Positions 49,300-61,189 of a stretch of 64,000 nt of DNA are shown piece by piece. Position 1 is the stretch's first letter; the number at the start of each line of letters is the position of its first letter. Origin of the DNA: Chimonanthus salicifolius (taxonomy: Eukaryota > Streptophyta > Magnoliopsida > Laurales > Calycanthaceae). The stretch spans positions 32,219,175-32,283,174 of the forward strand of contig CM023540.1 in assembly GCA_013350335.1 (NCBI GenBank), read 5' to 3'. The notes below the pieces were generated by a model. The model was given only the letters and a program-made list of their open reading frames with translations. It ran no database searches and was not told the DNA's origin. Made by a program: the position numbers and the translations under genes.

Positions 49300-51054
49300 T
49301 TTTTTTAGGGTAGGAGAAATTTGATAAAGGGATTAGGAGAGAAAGAGGTGAAGTGTTGTAAAAGTGGGAAAGGTTGAAAACTGGAAAAGAAGAAGACGCT
49401 TTCTGTCTGCGAGAAAGGCTACCCACTTGGATCTAAACACTTCCCTTCCACTCAGATCCAATGCATCCATTCATTTACGGAGAGCGAGCTGGCAATGGGT
49501 CGGCCGGGTTGGACCGGGTTTCAATCCGGTCTAAAAACTAAAAAGGTAAATTCTTTTTAAAATCATAAAATTTACTTTTTAAATGTGTCTGAGATTATTG
49601 TCATCAAATAAATTATTCTGAGTCAAATAGAAGATCCATTATTATGGAAAATAAAATCTGACCCATTGCCACGTACCTTCATGTAATTCTTTAATTAACA
49701 CCTCGTCTTTATTTCATCTGTTTCAAATTTACAGCCATTAAAATTGTCCTGTTACATCATGGATTACATGTGTATTGTTAAATGAAATAATAACACAATT
49801 AATCCAAGGACCACATGTTGACCGTTTGATCTGTTCATAAGCATGTTTTTTTATAGGATACAAGGACTGATTTAAATACTGGAATCGGTCCTATTGAATA
49901 GAATCAACTAAAACCAACTGCAATTCGATGAAATTGACTGAATATTAACCATCGCTATCATATCTTTAATCATATTAATATTAGCGTGTTTGAGTTATAT
50001 TAGCTGAATCTATTCAAAATTCATACCCATGATTCATGGATATAATATTTTGAAATAGATTTATGATATATTTGAGACAGTAATATAAATATATAATAGT
50101 TTTGAAAATGAAACAAGTATTGAGAATTATTTAGGATCATGTCTTGAAATGTTCCTTTTCCTCTCATACTTGGTTACCCTATATGAATTGTATTCACTAT
50201 AAAGTCAAATTTTCATTGATAAAATTAAATATTAATACCTTAAAAATCATGAGTTTGCTTATTCAACGATTAAAATATTTTTTTATAAATAATAGTCCAT
50301 CTTTGTATATCATACAATGCCGGTCTTGAAATCTTAAAGCTTTAGACAAACTTTTAAGATGGAGCTCTACTACAATTAGTATTCTTTTTTATTTTCTATT
50401 TTTTTGTATTTATTCTTTGAAACCCTTAGGCGGCGGTCTAATCCACCTATAACCAAGACTGATATCACGTGTAAGTGATCTTCCTCAACTAACTAAGACA
50501 CTCTTTTGAAATCATAAGAAGTAAATTTTGAGAAAGTAATTCCAAATTTACCTGTTCACATCTCATGTTTAAAAATTTACGGAATAATCTCCTTCATTTA
50601 ACATATGCCAAAATATTTATTTAAAACTGCCATAAAAACCGAAACGGCATTCTTAATTATTATTATGATTCTCACTGCTGAAACGGGATAACGGAAGATT
50701 TAGATATAAGAATATTTTTTGCTAACGGAACGGGCCCTTGAGAGGCACCCTTTTTCACAAGAAGGCGTAAGTAAATTGTCTGTATTCTTGGTTGGCCTTA
50801 TCAAAAATAGGGAGGGAAATGTGAGGCTGCTGACTATGAGGATACCTTTGTTGATTGGATTGAAGATAACGTGGCAGTAATAAAAAAAACGTAACACTAT
50901 GTAGCAACTGCTACACAGAACTTTCCGATATTTCAAAAATCTTATATATAGAACACATTACTTATCTTGTCATTGCCATATTTCAGCAGAAAAAAATTAA
51001 CAATGAGGATCTTTCTTATTTGAGCTTTGAAATAAATCGTCTAATTGACTTTTT
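49300..51054. other. Intergenic DNA
   Basis: AT-rich with no recognised gene. A brief GGTCGGCCGGGTTGGACCGG phrase near 49498 belongs to the degenerate GGGT/ACCC repeat class. Confidence 0.35.
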
Positions 51055-51059
51055 TTTAT

Positions 51060-51613
51060 TGTGACACACCAAGTCCTCATCCATGTCGGCGTGTAAATGA
51101 GTCTCACATCGTCCAGAATGAAAATGTGAAAAGTAGTTATTTAAGGGAAACCAGATCTGATCAAATGGGTCAGACTCAAAATAAAGTTTTTAAGGGTTGG
51201 TTCAGTTAGTAGAGTAATGGGCTGGACCGAAGGTCCAAAGAGAATGATATCATATTGAGAGAGTCAAGTCAAGGTTGTGACAATTTCGTATTAGAGCTAG
51301 ATTTATCTCCTCTGTCTGTGTGGGACCTTGGTGAATAGTTGAGCCAAGGATAACTCTTGACCTAAAGGTGGTGGATTGCGACACCCTAAATCTTCACTCA
51401 CCTAGACATGGGAAAGAGTCTCACATCACTCAAGATGAGAATGTGAAGAGCAGTTATTAGAAGATAATCCCTCTCTCAAAGCATTAGACCTTTTTTATTT
51501 GGTAAAGTGGACTGGATTTAATGCAAAACTTTGAGAGTTGCTCTGTCAATAACTGGACTGAGGATTCAAAAAACACAATATCATACAAGAAAAGTTAGAT
51601 CAAGATTGTGACA
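51060..51613 (+). mobile_element. TRIM (terminal-repeat retrotransposon in miniature), 554 bp
   Basis: The two LTRs are 51060-51282 (TGTGACACACC to GTTGTGACA) and 51377-51613 (TGCGACACCC to ATTGTGACA). They share blocks such as GAGTCTCACATC and GAATGTGAA. The internal region is only 94 bp. It begins two or three bases after the LTR with TCGTATTAGAGC, a two-mismatch version of the initiator-tRNA primer site, and ends in a purine-rich AAAGGTGGTGGA against LTR 2. A perfect 5-bp duplication TTTAT flanks the element (51055-51059 and 51614-51618). It has no coding capacity, as expected for TRIMs, which move with enzymes from other elements. Confidence 0.88.
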
Positions 51614-54600
51614 TTTATAAATACTTAAAAATAATAAAAAATGCAATAAATCAAGATGCATGAAGACAGCGTGATGAAATGGGTGTGGCATTTGGCACGG
51701 GGGAGGCAGGGAGGAAAGTAGCAACGTCGCCCTTAGGAAGCCGGAATGGGCACGTGGGAGAAGTCTGTGCCTCTGTGGCATTTGGTAGTGTGGCAGAGGG
51801 TGTGAAGTTCAAGGAGGAAGGCACGTGTGAACGAGATTGCTAGGTTTGAAGCTCCCACGTGGAACATTTTCTTTTGTTTTTTTTATGACGTTGATGATGT
51901 TTCCCAGTCACTATCTACGTACTTTACTTTGACCATTTGATATTTGGTAAATGAAATTCCCTGTCGGTGAAATTTAAAAAGGAAATTAGTTTTGGTAAAT
52001 GATGATTAAAGGTTGTCGGTTGTCGGTGATTTAATTTTGAGGCCAAATCTTTATGTGAAAGATTAAAGATTTTCTCTTTCTTTTATACCTTCTTTCTACG
52101 TAGAAACAATGGAATTTCATATTCAGTTTTTAAAAAGGTTAAATTAATTAAACTGATTTGAGCGTGACCTTTTTGAGATAAGTCTGTATTTTAAATATTT
52201 TTTTAAATGAGAAATCCATTTAAAATTTTATTCATATTATTATATTTAACATATTTTCAGTATATAGAATTAAGAGATTTCAAATTAAACACAAAGATTG
52301 GAGGCCAACGTATTGAAAAATATTCAGAAAGGAGATAAAAATAGTGTTTTTAAAATACTATAAACTATAGAGTATTATATGCTGTAATTAATAGTGGAGT
52401 GAAATAGAAAGTGGAATAGATAATGATTAATGACACTCTTTATGATAGTGATATCTAGAATATCATGCACTTAATTGATATTTCGGTTATTTTATCCTAT
52501 TTTAGCCTGAGATTTTAAAAAAAATTGGCTGAAATTCAAGTATATTAGTTTTTTACCCATTTAAAAAATCTAATGATGCTAAATTATTAAATCACTAAAC
52601 ACACAGCCCAATTGTTTGATTATTTGCTCTCAATCACTGTTAAGTTATTAATCAAAGTGAATGTTTATAATTATAACATTCAATTTACATGTAAATGAAA
52701 AAAAAAAAAAACTAGAAAAGACTGATGGAGTATTGGACTACAATCATACGGTCAATTACTTAATTCATAGATTGCTGGGTAGGAAGGAAAAAAAAAAAAA
52801 GTTTAGTAATGGTTACTTCTTCTTTTTTTAATCTACTTGTAGAAAATCGTGCGATACTCGATGTAAAATCTCTACAAATGAGTTCACTATCTCTAAAGCA
52901 CATCAAAATTAGACTATGAAAACTTAAACCCGTACCCTTTAGCAATGATTACTTTTAATCATCTTATGTGAAAAAACTCCTAATTATTTCAATTTTGACA
53001 TAAAACTTATCTAACTTCAAACCTACTAAAAGAAGACATCACATCATTATAAATTTATATCTTAAAAGTAGGAATTTTTTTTACATGATTATGAAAGAAG
53101 ATCTCTTTAACTATACGAGACTCAGTTTGTTAAAAATTACTATTAAAATATAATTCTAATTATCCGTAGGTCGTATTTTTTTTTTCTTTAAGAAGAAAAG
53201 CAAACAAAGTTAGAATTGGTAGATTAACCTTGAAAGAAAAATTTAGAAATAATTGCATTAGAGTTTAGGGGAATTATGTAAAAGTAATTGTAATAAAAGA
53301 CAAGTTTAAAAGAATTTATTTAATGTAATTTTGATCAAATTAATAGAAAATCAGACACCATCTCAATGTTTAAAGTTGATAGACTAAATGATAGACAAAG
53401 GAGGTGAGGTTGACCTCTAACAACTTAAGAAAGAAATTGATAAAGATGGTTACATGTTAAAACAAAACTAAAAAAATCTGAGTTCAACAGATAAAATTCT
53501 AGCTATGATAATGATGAAAAAAATAATAAAATATTTTATAAAATTATTATAGGAGAACAGGTAATTAAAAATAATAGGAAAACGAGGAGCAAAATAGAAA
53601 GAGGGGAAACGGGAGCGGAACGGTAATCATGGTTGCAGAAAACGAATTCGGTGATATTTCATGAAAATTCCATGGCATATTTTAAATTAATAATAAAAAG
53701 AATGTGGATATATAAATAATATTTTATAGTTTGAAATCTCCACCTTGTTTTGGATCCCATTCTTCGTTGGAACTTGGAAGATTCCTCACTTTCTTTCACT
53801 TCTCTTTTTTTAAAATGATGTCAAACACTTTTTTTGGAATAAAAATTTGAAAAAAATGTGATTTTTTATTTACTTTAAAAAAAAATGTAAAAAATTGACC
53901 CAATATGTTACCAAATCTACCTTGAATTAGATTTTACAAATTTTGATTGGTCTCAATTATCTAACTCAAGTTGAGTCCAAACAATTTAAATGAGTACGAG
54001 TTTAAAATTTTGTCACTCAAATTGAAAATTGACTTGAACCGATTATTCTATTTTATAAACAAGTAAGTAATGAGTTGAACTCCGTTGACCCAAATTCAAA
54101 TAAGATTCAATTCAAAATTGACCCGACCCGATAAACTACTAAATGTAGGCTCAATGCACATAGCTTAGACCTTTTAATTGATGCATTGTATTGACTTTTT
54201 TTCATAACTTAAGACTTAGATAAAACACTTGAATAAAGAAAATTTAAGTTTCTAAACTTTCTAAAGATGCTAATTAATATATGTACACTAAGATTTGGTG
54301 CATAGGAATATCATTACCATCAAATTGAATGCACATAATCTTCGTTGATCGACCTTGTCAAGTTAATAGCCGTTTTGATGGGCTACGTATCAGGATTTAA
54401 AAACTAATGTATAATCATAATTAGTAGATATGTTTAACTATGATTAAGTTTTGAGTGGTCTCGATTCAATATTGAAATAAACTATGGTTTATCTTTGCTG
54501 GATTTTGTGCAGTTCCTCTACACTTTTTTAAAGAAAAATTATCAATGTAAAATTAATTTATTGTGAGAAGGATGTTTGATTTTTTTTTTTTTATAGACTA

Positions 54601-54787
54601 TATTTTCATTCTTTCTCTGCCTTATATTGAAAAGGATTAGATTCCGTTTAATAACATTTAAAAAAAAAAAAAAAATGACACATGACACTTTACAAGCTTC
54701 ATCTTTATATTTTTAAACTACTTAAATAATTAAACTTATAATCAAATAAAATAATCACAATTTATTTTAACATGGATTCAATATCAT
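51614..54787. other. Intergenic DNA with a G-box cluster
   Basis: CACGTG occurs at 51751-51756, 51822-51827 and 51856-51861 in a locally GC-richer patch, but no gene follows on either strand. A truncated family A SINE lies at 52822-52945. 53930-54150 is a degenerate GGGT/ACCC repeat. The rest is AT-rich without features. Confidence 0.4.
52822..52945 (-). repeat. SINE family A, copy 3, truncated
   Basis: The tail and body (T run, TCTACTTGTAGAAAATCGTG, GTAAAATCTCTACAAATGAG, TTCACTATCTCTAAAGCACA) match family A in reverse. The tRNA head is missing. Confidence 0.45.
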
Positions 54788-55300
54788 TTGCCCACATAGA
54801 TGTAGCTCAATTGGTAATCTCCCACTTCAAGAAGTATGAGGTGTTAGGTTCGAACTCCCATGGCTTCACCTGTTGTGCCCTAAGAGTAGGACTACAACTC
54901 GGATCGGGCGAGTCTGGTTCCTTAAAACCTAATCCGACCCTAGTTGATATTTATGGTATCCGACCTGACCCGTGCTTCACAACCCAACTCGACCTGAATT
55001 CTAATATAAATCAACTTGAATTCTGATCCGACCCGTATTCTGAACTCATTTTAGCCTACTTTTAGCCGGGTCGGGTCTAGTTGGGTCAGGTTAACTTGTA
55101 AAATCTTCAACCTGATCTGACCCGAATTCCACCCGGGTTTTTATCTTCTCAACCCGACCCAATCCGCTGACTCGAAATTCTCGACCCAACCCACATGATT
55201 TCTCGGGTCTTACAACCCTACCTATGAACAGTGAGTATCATATGTAGGAGTTTTACGATAGATTTCCCGCGGTTTCCACACATAAATTAAAAAAAAAAAA
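54788..55300 (+). repeat. SINE family A, copy 4, split by a hAT MITE
   Basis: The head has GATGTAGCTCAATTGG (A box) and GGTTCGAACTCCC (B box), 50 bases apart, then GTGCCCTAAGAG. After the inserted element the SINE body resumes with GTAGGAGTTTTACG, TTTCCCGCGGTTTCC and ACATAAATTAAAAAAA. A short frame that crosses it is not a gene. Confidence 0.7.
54887..55220. mobile_element. hAT-type MITE of the GGGTCGGGTT class, nested in a SINE
   Basis: It opens TAGGACTACAACTCGG and closes GTCTTACAACCCTA, inverted termini of hAT type. The flanks CCTAAGAG (54879-54886) and CCTATGAA (55221-55228) match at 6 of 8 bases and could be an eroded target duplication. The interior is filled with GACCCGA, GGGTCGGG and TTGGGTCAGG motifs. 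The surrounding SINE shows that this is an insertion. Confidence 0.65.
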
Positions 55301-56170
55301 CTACGTATTTTTGTGCCCTTGAATATTATAAATGAAACTTTTATTCAATTTTTTTTAAAAAAAAACTTCAATAAAAAATACCTTCTACACCCACCCATCT
55401 CAATAAAATGGATGTATTATAAATATAAATGAAAATGCAAATCAGTCGGCGTAGCAAAGAAGGAAGAAACAGTTGTGAAGGGGATTCGAGAATAAGCAAA
55501 GCTAGCAACTTTTTCTCATTTGTTACTCTTTCTCTTCTTCTTTAAGGCAGGAAAAGATGCGTTCGACGTTCAATTAGATTGTACTGAGTCGCTACCACTG
55601 TAAGCATCTTGCACTTCACTCTTTCTTCAGTACCAAAAATGGGGCTGGCCCATGTTACGTTGTGGTCAGCCCTCACTGGGACCATGGTTCATGCTCTGTG
55701 ATTGGGCCTCTTGCAATGCAGATCAAAGTATTTGAGATATGGGTTCAGTTCACAAGCCACGTCCTCACTTTAAGATTTTGGCGCTTGAGTAGGTGAGCGC
55801 CAAAAGGTTTATTGTGATGTAGGACTTTTAGAAAGTTTGTAAAAATACTGAAAATAATGTTTATTAAAATTTAAAGTAGGCAACACAATTTTTATATGAC
55901 ATTGAAAATGACAAAGACCACAGTAGCTACATAAAATTTGAAATCATTTTATTATTTTCACATTCCGACCAGTTTTTTTTAAGAAGACACCAAAGACCCC
56001 CCACCTCTCTTTTTGTACAAGGGCATTGGATAAAATCTATGAATGGACGTAATCTTTTATAAGCTACGGATATCGGGTGACTATGAGATTCGAACCTAGA
56101 ATCTTTGGTTTCTAAACTAAAGTGAGTTTAAGTTAAGCTGCTTGTGCAAAGTGTGACTTAGTAATTGATT
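55301..56170. other. Intergenic DNA
   Basis: A CT-rich, slightly GC-richer patch at 55480-55830 looks leader-like but leads to no recognised protein. No other feature is seen. Confidence 0.35.
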
Positions 56171-56335
56171 TGAGCAAAGATACTTTTATTAACCTCTTGC
56201 CTCAGAGAGCGGGAGGTGCCAAATTCGAGCCCTCATAGTCTAATGTGGTGTACCATAAGGGCAGTGGATATCACCTATGGGGGTTTTACGTTGAGTTTCC
56301 TGTGGTTTCCAATACGTAAATTAAAAAAAAGGTAC
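56171..56335 (+). repeat. SINE family A, copy 5
   Basis: It has GTGCCAAATTCGAGCCCTC (B-box region), CCATAAGGGCAGTGGATATC, GGGGGTTTTACGTTGAGTTT and a tail ACGTAAATTAAAAAAAA. The head is diverged. Confidence 0.55.
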
Positions 56336-56363
56336 TTTTATTAAAATGGAAATAGAGTCAATT

Positions 56364-56545
56364 TCCCACGTGGGTGTATCTCAACTGGCTGTCTCCCGTC
56401 TCAGGAAGCGGGAAGTTACGAGTTTTCAAACCCGCATGACCTAACTTTGATATGCCCTAAGGGTAGTGGGTTCACCCGTGAGGATTTTACATTGGGTATC
56501 CTGTGATTTCCCACACAAATTCAAAAAATAAATTGTAAAAGAAAA
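56364..56545 (+). repeat. SINE family A, copy 6
   Basis: It has CCCACGTGGGTGTATCTC at the head, GTCTCAGGAAGCGGGAAG, GAGTTTTCAAACCCGC (B-box type), CCCTAAGGGTAGTGGGTTC and GGTATCCTGTGATTTCCC before an A-rich tail. It is one of the fullest copies. Confidence 0.65.
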
Positions 56546-57124
56546 AATAAAATTTTATTAATTAATTATGGTAAAATGAGGGCCATTTTAATAAAAATAT
56601 CATGGCTCAAATCAATTCCCTATTGACTTTCGACTTTAATTATTTTTTTTTGGTACTCCAAAGAGAAGAGATTTTTGGTAAATTGCATTATCCATATAAT
56701 CCTCTATACATCTCATCTCACTTAATTATGTAAGGTCCACCTCATGTTTAATTTCCTCGTTTGAGAATCAATTCCTTCAAATCTTCTTAAAGCGGGTACC
56801 ATGTTAGAAAGTTGGAGTGTGAACGTGTTGACTGTATAATTTTGCTGGATGGATGGATTATTTATTATGGGGTGGTCCAACATGGTCGGTGAGATGAGAA
56901 GATGATTTAATAAATAATATAATTTAAGAAAACTCATTTATCAAAATTATCAAACCTTTTTTAATGAATTAAAAGAAATTAATGTTAATATTTCAATTTT
57001 TGAAATTGCAAAATTAAAATAATTTAATAAAATATGCTCAAATCTTCTCCATTTTGAAATCTCTCTTCATAGAGAAATAATATTTAAGATACTGAGGACA
57101 AAATAATCTAACTCAATTGATATT

Positions 57125-57310
57125 TTTTTAAGTCCAAAGTATTCAAGCCTCTTAGAACATTTGACATATGTAAATATTTCTATCCATACACATCGAATAG
57201 AGTTAGAAAGAGTGACCTTTATATGTTGAGAGTGGAACATTTAAACTCAAAACCTTTCACAATTTATTGGAGTTCTGAGAACATTCCACAACTTATTCGA
57301 ATTCAACCAT
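57125..57310 (-). repeat. SINE family B, copy 8
   Basis: The reverse-complement order TTTTTTTAAGTCCAAAGTAT, CAAGCCTCTTAGAACATTTG, CATATGTAAATATTTCTATC, GAATAGAGTTAGAAAGAGTG and AACTCAAAACC matches family B. Confidence 0.5.
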
Positions 57311-57823
57311 CAAACCAACTCTCAGATATTACTTAATTGGTAATTTTAAAATTGTATAAAAGGAAATTGAAGTCAAGTCTTCTATACTTGAGATATATAT
57401 AATGATGTAAAATGGGAATTGGGTCAATCATTTTGGGTCCCACCTCGTGAATGAATCTAGGAACATTGGAATTTTGTGTTTACCTTGTGAGACATGAGAA
57501 GGAGAGAGCACATGATATGCTCCCATTGACAGATGGGACCATGGTTTGATGGGTTTGTGCTTGTATAAAATGTGCTAGTACAAAATTAATAAAAGGGGTG
57601 GGACCCATTCAATTGTTTGGGTTCATTTTCGATCTCACCTACACTATAAAAAGTGGGTGCAAAACCAAGTGGGGTTCCCTACAATAGCTAGCAATGAGAC
57701 AAGTGCTCTCTATTCACATTTGGTAGGGGCACTTTGAGTGGTTCATCCATACCCGACTCTAGAAAAGATAATGACTAATCACTAATGGGAACATGAATGC
57801 AACTCAATCCCTGTAGTCTGCAC

Positions 57824-58112
57824 CAGGGGTTTAAAAATCGGTATCGGCCGATATATCGGCCGATACGATATGTCGACCGATATATCGTTATCGGCCGATA
57901 TATCGGCCGATATTTTTCTCTTTCTTCCTTGTTTTTTTAAATATCGGCCGATATCGGCCGATATTTTGATATCGGGCCGATATAATACGGCCGATATCAA
58001 GGCCGATATTGTGAATATCGGCCGATACGATACATATCGGCCGATATTTATATATCCAAAACCGATATATATCGGCCGATACGATACGTATCGGCCGATA
58101 TTTAAACCCCTG
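57824..58112 (+). mobile_element. Palindrome-rich hAT MITE, copy 6 (best preserved)
   Basis: The 289-bp element has inverted termini CAGGGGTTTAAAAATCGG and CCGATATTTAAACCCCTG and a perfect 8-bp duplication GTCTGCAC (57816-57823 and 58113-58120). It contains ten exact ATCGGCCGAT decamers plus near matches, with almost nothing else except a TTTTTCTCTTTCTTCC tract. It has no coding capacity. Termini and duplication length place it in the hAT superfamily. Confidence 0.92.
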
Positions 58113-58204
58113 GTCTGCACACTACCTTTCTAGGACAGGTTCCTAAGTTTATAAATAATTTTCACCTGCCCATGGTAATCTAATTAACTTACATTTACTT
58201 ATTT

Positions 58205-58385
58205 GAATTAATTAACATTTACCTTTTTAGATTAATATGTGAAAAATTCAAATAAAGTCTTATTAAATCCTCCATGAATGAGTCCATTACGCCTGAGGCA
58301 CACTAAGATTAGAACATGGAGGCTCGAACCCGTAACCCCCTCTTCTTGAGACGGGAGACAACCAGTTGAATTATACCCACATAAA
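58205..58385 (-). repeat. SINE family A, copy 7
   Basis: Read in reverse: GTGGGTATAATTCAACTGG (A box), GTCTCCCGTCTCAAGAAG, TTACGGGTTCGAGCCTCC (B box), GTGTGCCTCAGGCGTAATGG, then a body and an ATTAATCTAAAAAG tail. It is well preserved. Confidence 0.65.
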
Positions 58386-58389
58386 TTTT

Positions 58390-60700
58390 AATTTTTTTTT
58401 TAAATGTATTAAGAGTATTCCAACAAATTTAATAGATGAGACCCAAAAGAATTCCATAATTCACATTTTGTCCATTTTGTGATAGATACAAGTGGTTGGT
58501 TATTCTATCATAATTTTATGGCAATGAACTATCATTATCATTTGTTCCTTGATGAATTAAAATCTCAATTCCTTTTGTCTTTTAAGGAGAGGAGCATACC
58601 ATAAGTCTATTTCAGTCTCTTTCAATTGGACATCCATGATTCAATCTGATTATACTATTAAGCTTCATATAAAAGAGAGAGAGATTCGAGTATTTGACAA
58701 ATTCAGGTGTAAGATGTAAGGGACATAGGCCTCAGCTTGAGGTTGACAAAAGATAAATCTAGAATCTTTGTAAAAAAAATTGTTTTCTAGTATCATAATT
58801 TTGATAGTTTTAAATTATTTTTAGAATTTTTATATCTAAAATTATTAAATGGATGGACTTTGAATGTCCATTTTGGAGAAACCCATTTAGATTAAGTTAG
58901 GCTAGTAAGATTTTACTAGCGATATTTCTTATCAAATGGGTTACAAGCCCTACATAGTTAGGTGCATCCGAGTGATTATTACATGTTAAGTGACTAAGTG
59001 TATACAAATTCACTTGCATTTTTACATCCTAATTCTATAATTTGACTAGTTAAATTTTGATGAATTCAAGTCATTGATTTTTAAAAGTTTAAAAGAAACC
59101 AATATAATAATCACATAATGAGACGGAGACTCAATACACATTTGAATCATACCGTTCTTGTTATGTCGTATTCAACCATGCGAGATTAAGATCCATTTAA
59201 AGAACAGTCTGATATCAAATTTCGATAAAAAGAAGTCTCATTAGAGTGTTATAATTCAGATTTAGATGGTTTTATCTCAGATGATCACTTTGGATGTCAC
59301 CTTCAAGCGATGGCTCCATCAGAGTGGGACACTTCCATATGAAAATTGAATTAAATCATTTGTTGTAGGTCGCCTCAATGTCTGATCTCTATCAAACAGT
59401 TGAAAAGATAGCAGATTAGGAACATATCTCACTACTCAACATCCATGAATTAGATTTTTTTTTTAATATTTTAATTTTTTTACCAGGACTAAAATAAACC
59501 AAAATATCGGCTGAAAGTTTTTAACCCTTTGAATATAAAATTTCAGATTATGGTAAAACTTCGATCTTAAAAACTCCTTCATATCAACATATTGACCAAT
59601 CCAATAGACCTCAATATCAATACTATAGTTTGTAATCATTACTATTTATTCATTTAATAACTTACTATTTACTGATTTAATGCTAAGTTGGTAGCAATTC
59701 ATGGATAAAATTATTGAAATAAATTAACTTGCGTGGCTTATGGATCACACAACTTAGATTCAGATAGTGTTAACAAGTGTTCCGCCCTTTAATCGGATCT
59801 GGATCTGGATCCGATTATATTTTGTTTACCGACTTTACTTGCAAAGTAACACTATGAAGTGGAATCTTATGAGCATGTGTGCACTATTTTTCATGTTTTT
59901 TTTTTTGTCCAATTTGGTTAATTTTTTTTTAAATGTTGATTTTTTTTCCTTTTACATATCTTTTTCATGTGTGCACTATTTTTCATGTTTTTTTTTTTTT
60001 GTCCAATTTGGTTAATTTTTTTTTAAATGTTGATTTTTTTTCCTTTTACATATCTTTTTCATGTTATAGCTCAAAAATTGTTTATTTAATATATATTAAT
60101 ATGAAAATATTGAGCTTTTTATTCTTATTAAAATATTGTAGCACGCCAAAATATTGACCCATTTTAATTAAAAGTTTGAATATTTTATGTTTGTTCTTGT
60201 TGTACATATAAAGAGCCAGACAAATTCAAGTTCTTCAACTTTAAAAAAAACCCATCATATATATTTACTCTTTGATTCTTTAATTGAAATAAAAGTCATT
60301 TTTGGAAAATGTCTTGGGACCTATTGCGGTCTGGGGAGGCACTTTTGGCTCATTAAGGGCCTGATAAACTGGTTTCAGGAGAAATTTAATATTATTGGGC
60401 CCTTCTTTCTAGCTAAATGGTTAATTGGGCTTGGGACGATATCAAGCTCAGACCCAGCATATTGGAGCCCATTTAAATATCTACAAAAAAGATCAGTAAT
60501 ACAATTACATATACAAGTTAGTGTTTTGGAAAATATCTTGAATTTAGAAAATAAGTGAGTTAAATTTTAGAATTAGATCAGGGACCCAGACTTATGAGGC
60601 CATGAAGACACTGCCAATTTAAAAACGATGTCTCCAGGTTAGGTTCGAGTTTCTTAATTCTAACTGGGCTCAATCTTAGGCTTGGGTGAGCTTTTGCATG
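58390..60700. other. Intergenic DNA with a 92-bp tandem duplication
   Basis: 59874-59965 is repeated at 59966 to about 60062, nearly identical apart from the lengths of T runs. No gene is recognised in the span. 60300-60660 has GGGCCC/GAGCCCA phrases typical of degenerate repeats. Confidence 0.5.
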
Positions 60701-60714
60701 CGCCAAGCTTTATT

Positions 60715-60966
60715 ATAGTAGGCGGCCTAATATTCGGGATATAACAGCGGCCCGATATATCTCGGCTGAAACTGTAAGTATTGGGCGGTTTTTTTTAAAA
60801 AAAAGACAAATGTCATTGTGGGCCCACCCAATATTTACATTTTTTAATTTTTTTTTTTTAAAACAGCATTTTTTAATTTTTTTCAAAAAAAAAGCCATTG
60901 AGATTTTCAAAAAAAAAAAAATTTAAAAAGAGAGAAAAAATATCGGCCGAATTTTCTTCCCCTGAG
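60715..60966. mobile_element. AT-rich relative of the palindrome MITE, copy 7
   Basis: It shares TGTGGGCCCACC, AAAACAGCATTTTT, CATTGAGATTTTCAAAAAAA and GAGAGAAAAAATATCGGCCG blocks with 8575-8840 and ends TCTTCCCCTG, like the family terminus. The flanks AGTAGGCG and AGCAGGCC match at 6 of 8 bases, a possible eroded duplication. Confidence 0.5.
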
Positions 60967-61189
60967 CAGGCCTGAGTGACACTTACAATTAGGGCTTTTG
61001 GATTTACGGGACAAATTGACATCTTAATCTTATGGATGTGAACAGGCCAGATCTGTGCAGCGTATGGCCTGTTTTAAGCCTTAGGAGGAAAAATTCAAGC
61101 TTTCTTATTAATTGAAATGATAGTCCACACTCCACACCATAGTGTGCAAATGACTGCTGTATATCAAAGTCTAAATATCAATGATTAAT

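Noticed and set aside
54788..54862. Possible tRNA gene
   Set aside because: A and B boxes are present but the sequence does not fold as a full cloverleaf by eye and continues into a SINE body and A tail.
54772..55026. 84-aa frame
   Set aside because: It spans a SINE head and an inserted MITE.
57824..58112. CRISPR-like spaced palindromes
   Set aside because: Spacing is irregular, the repeats are short and self-complementary, and the array is bounded by hAT termini and target duplications in a plant genome.
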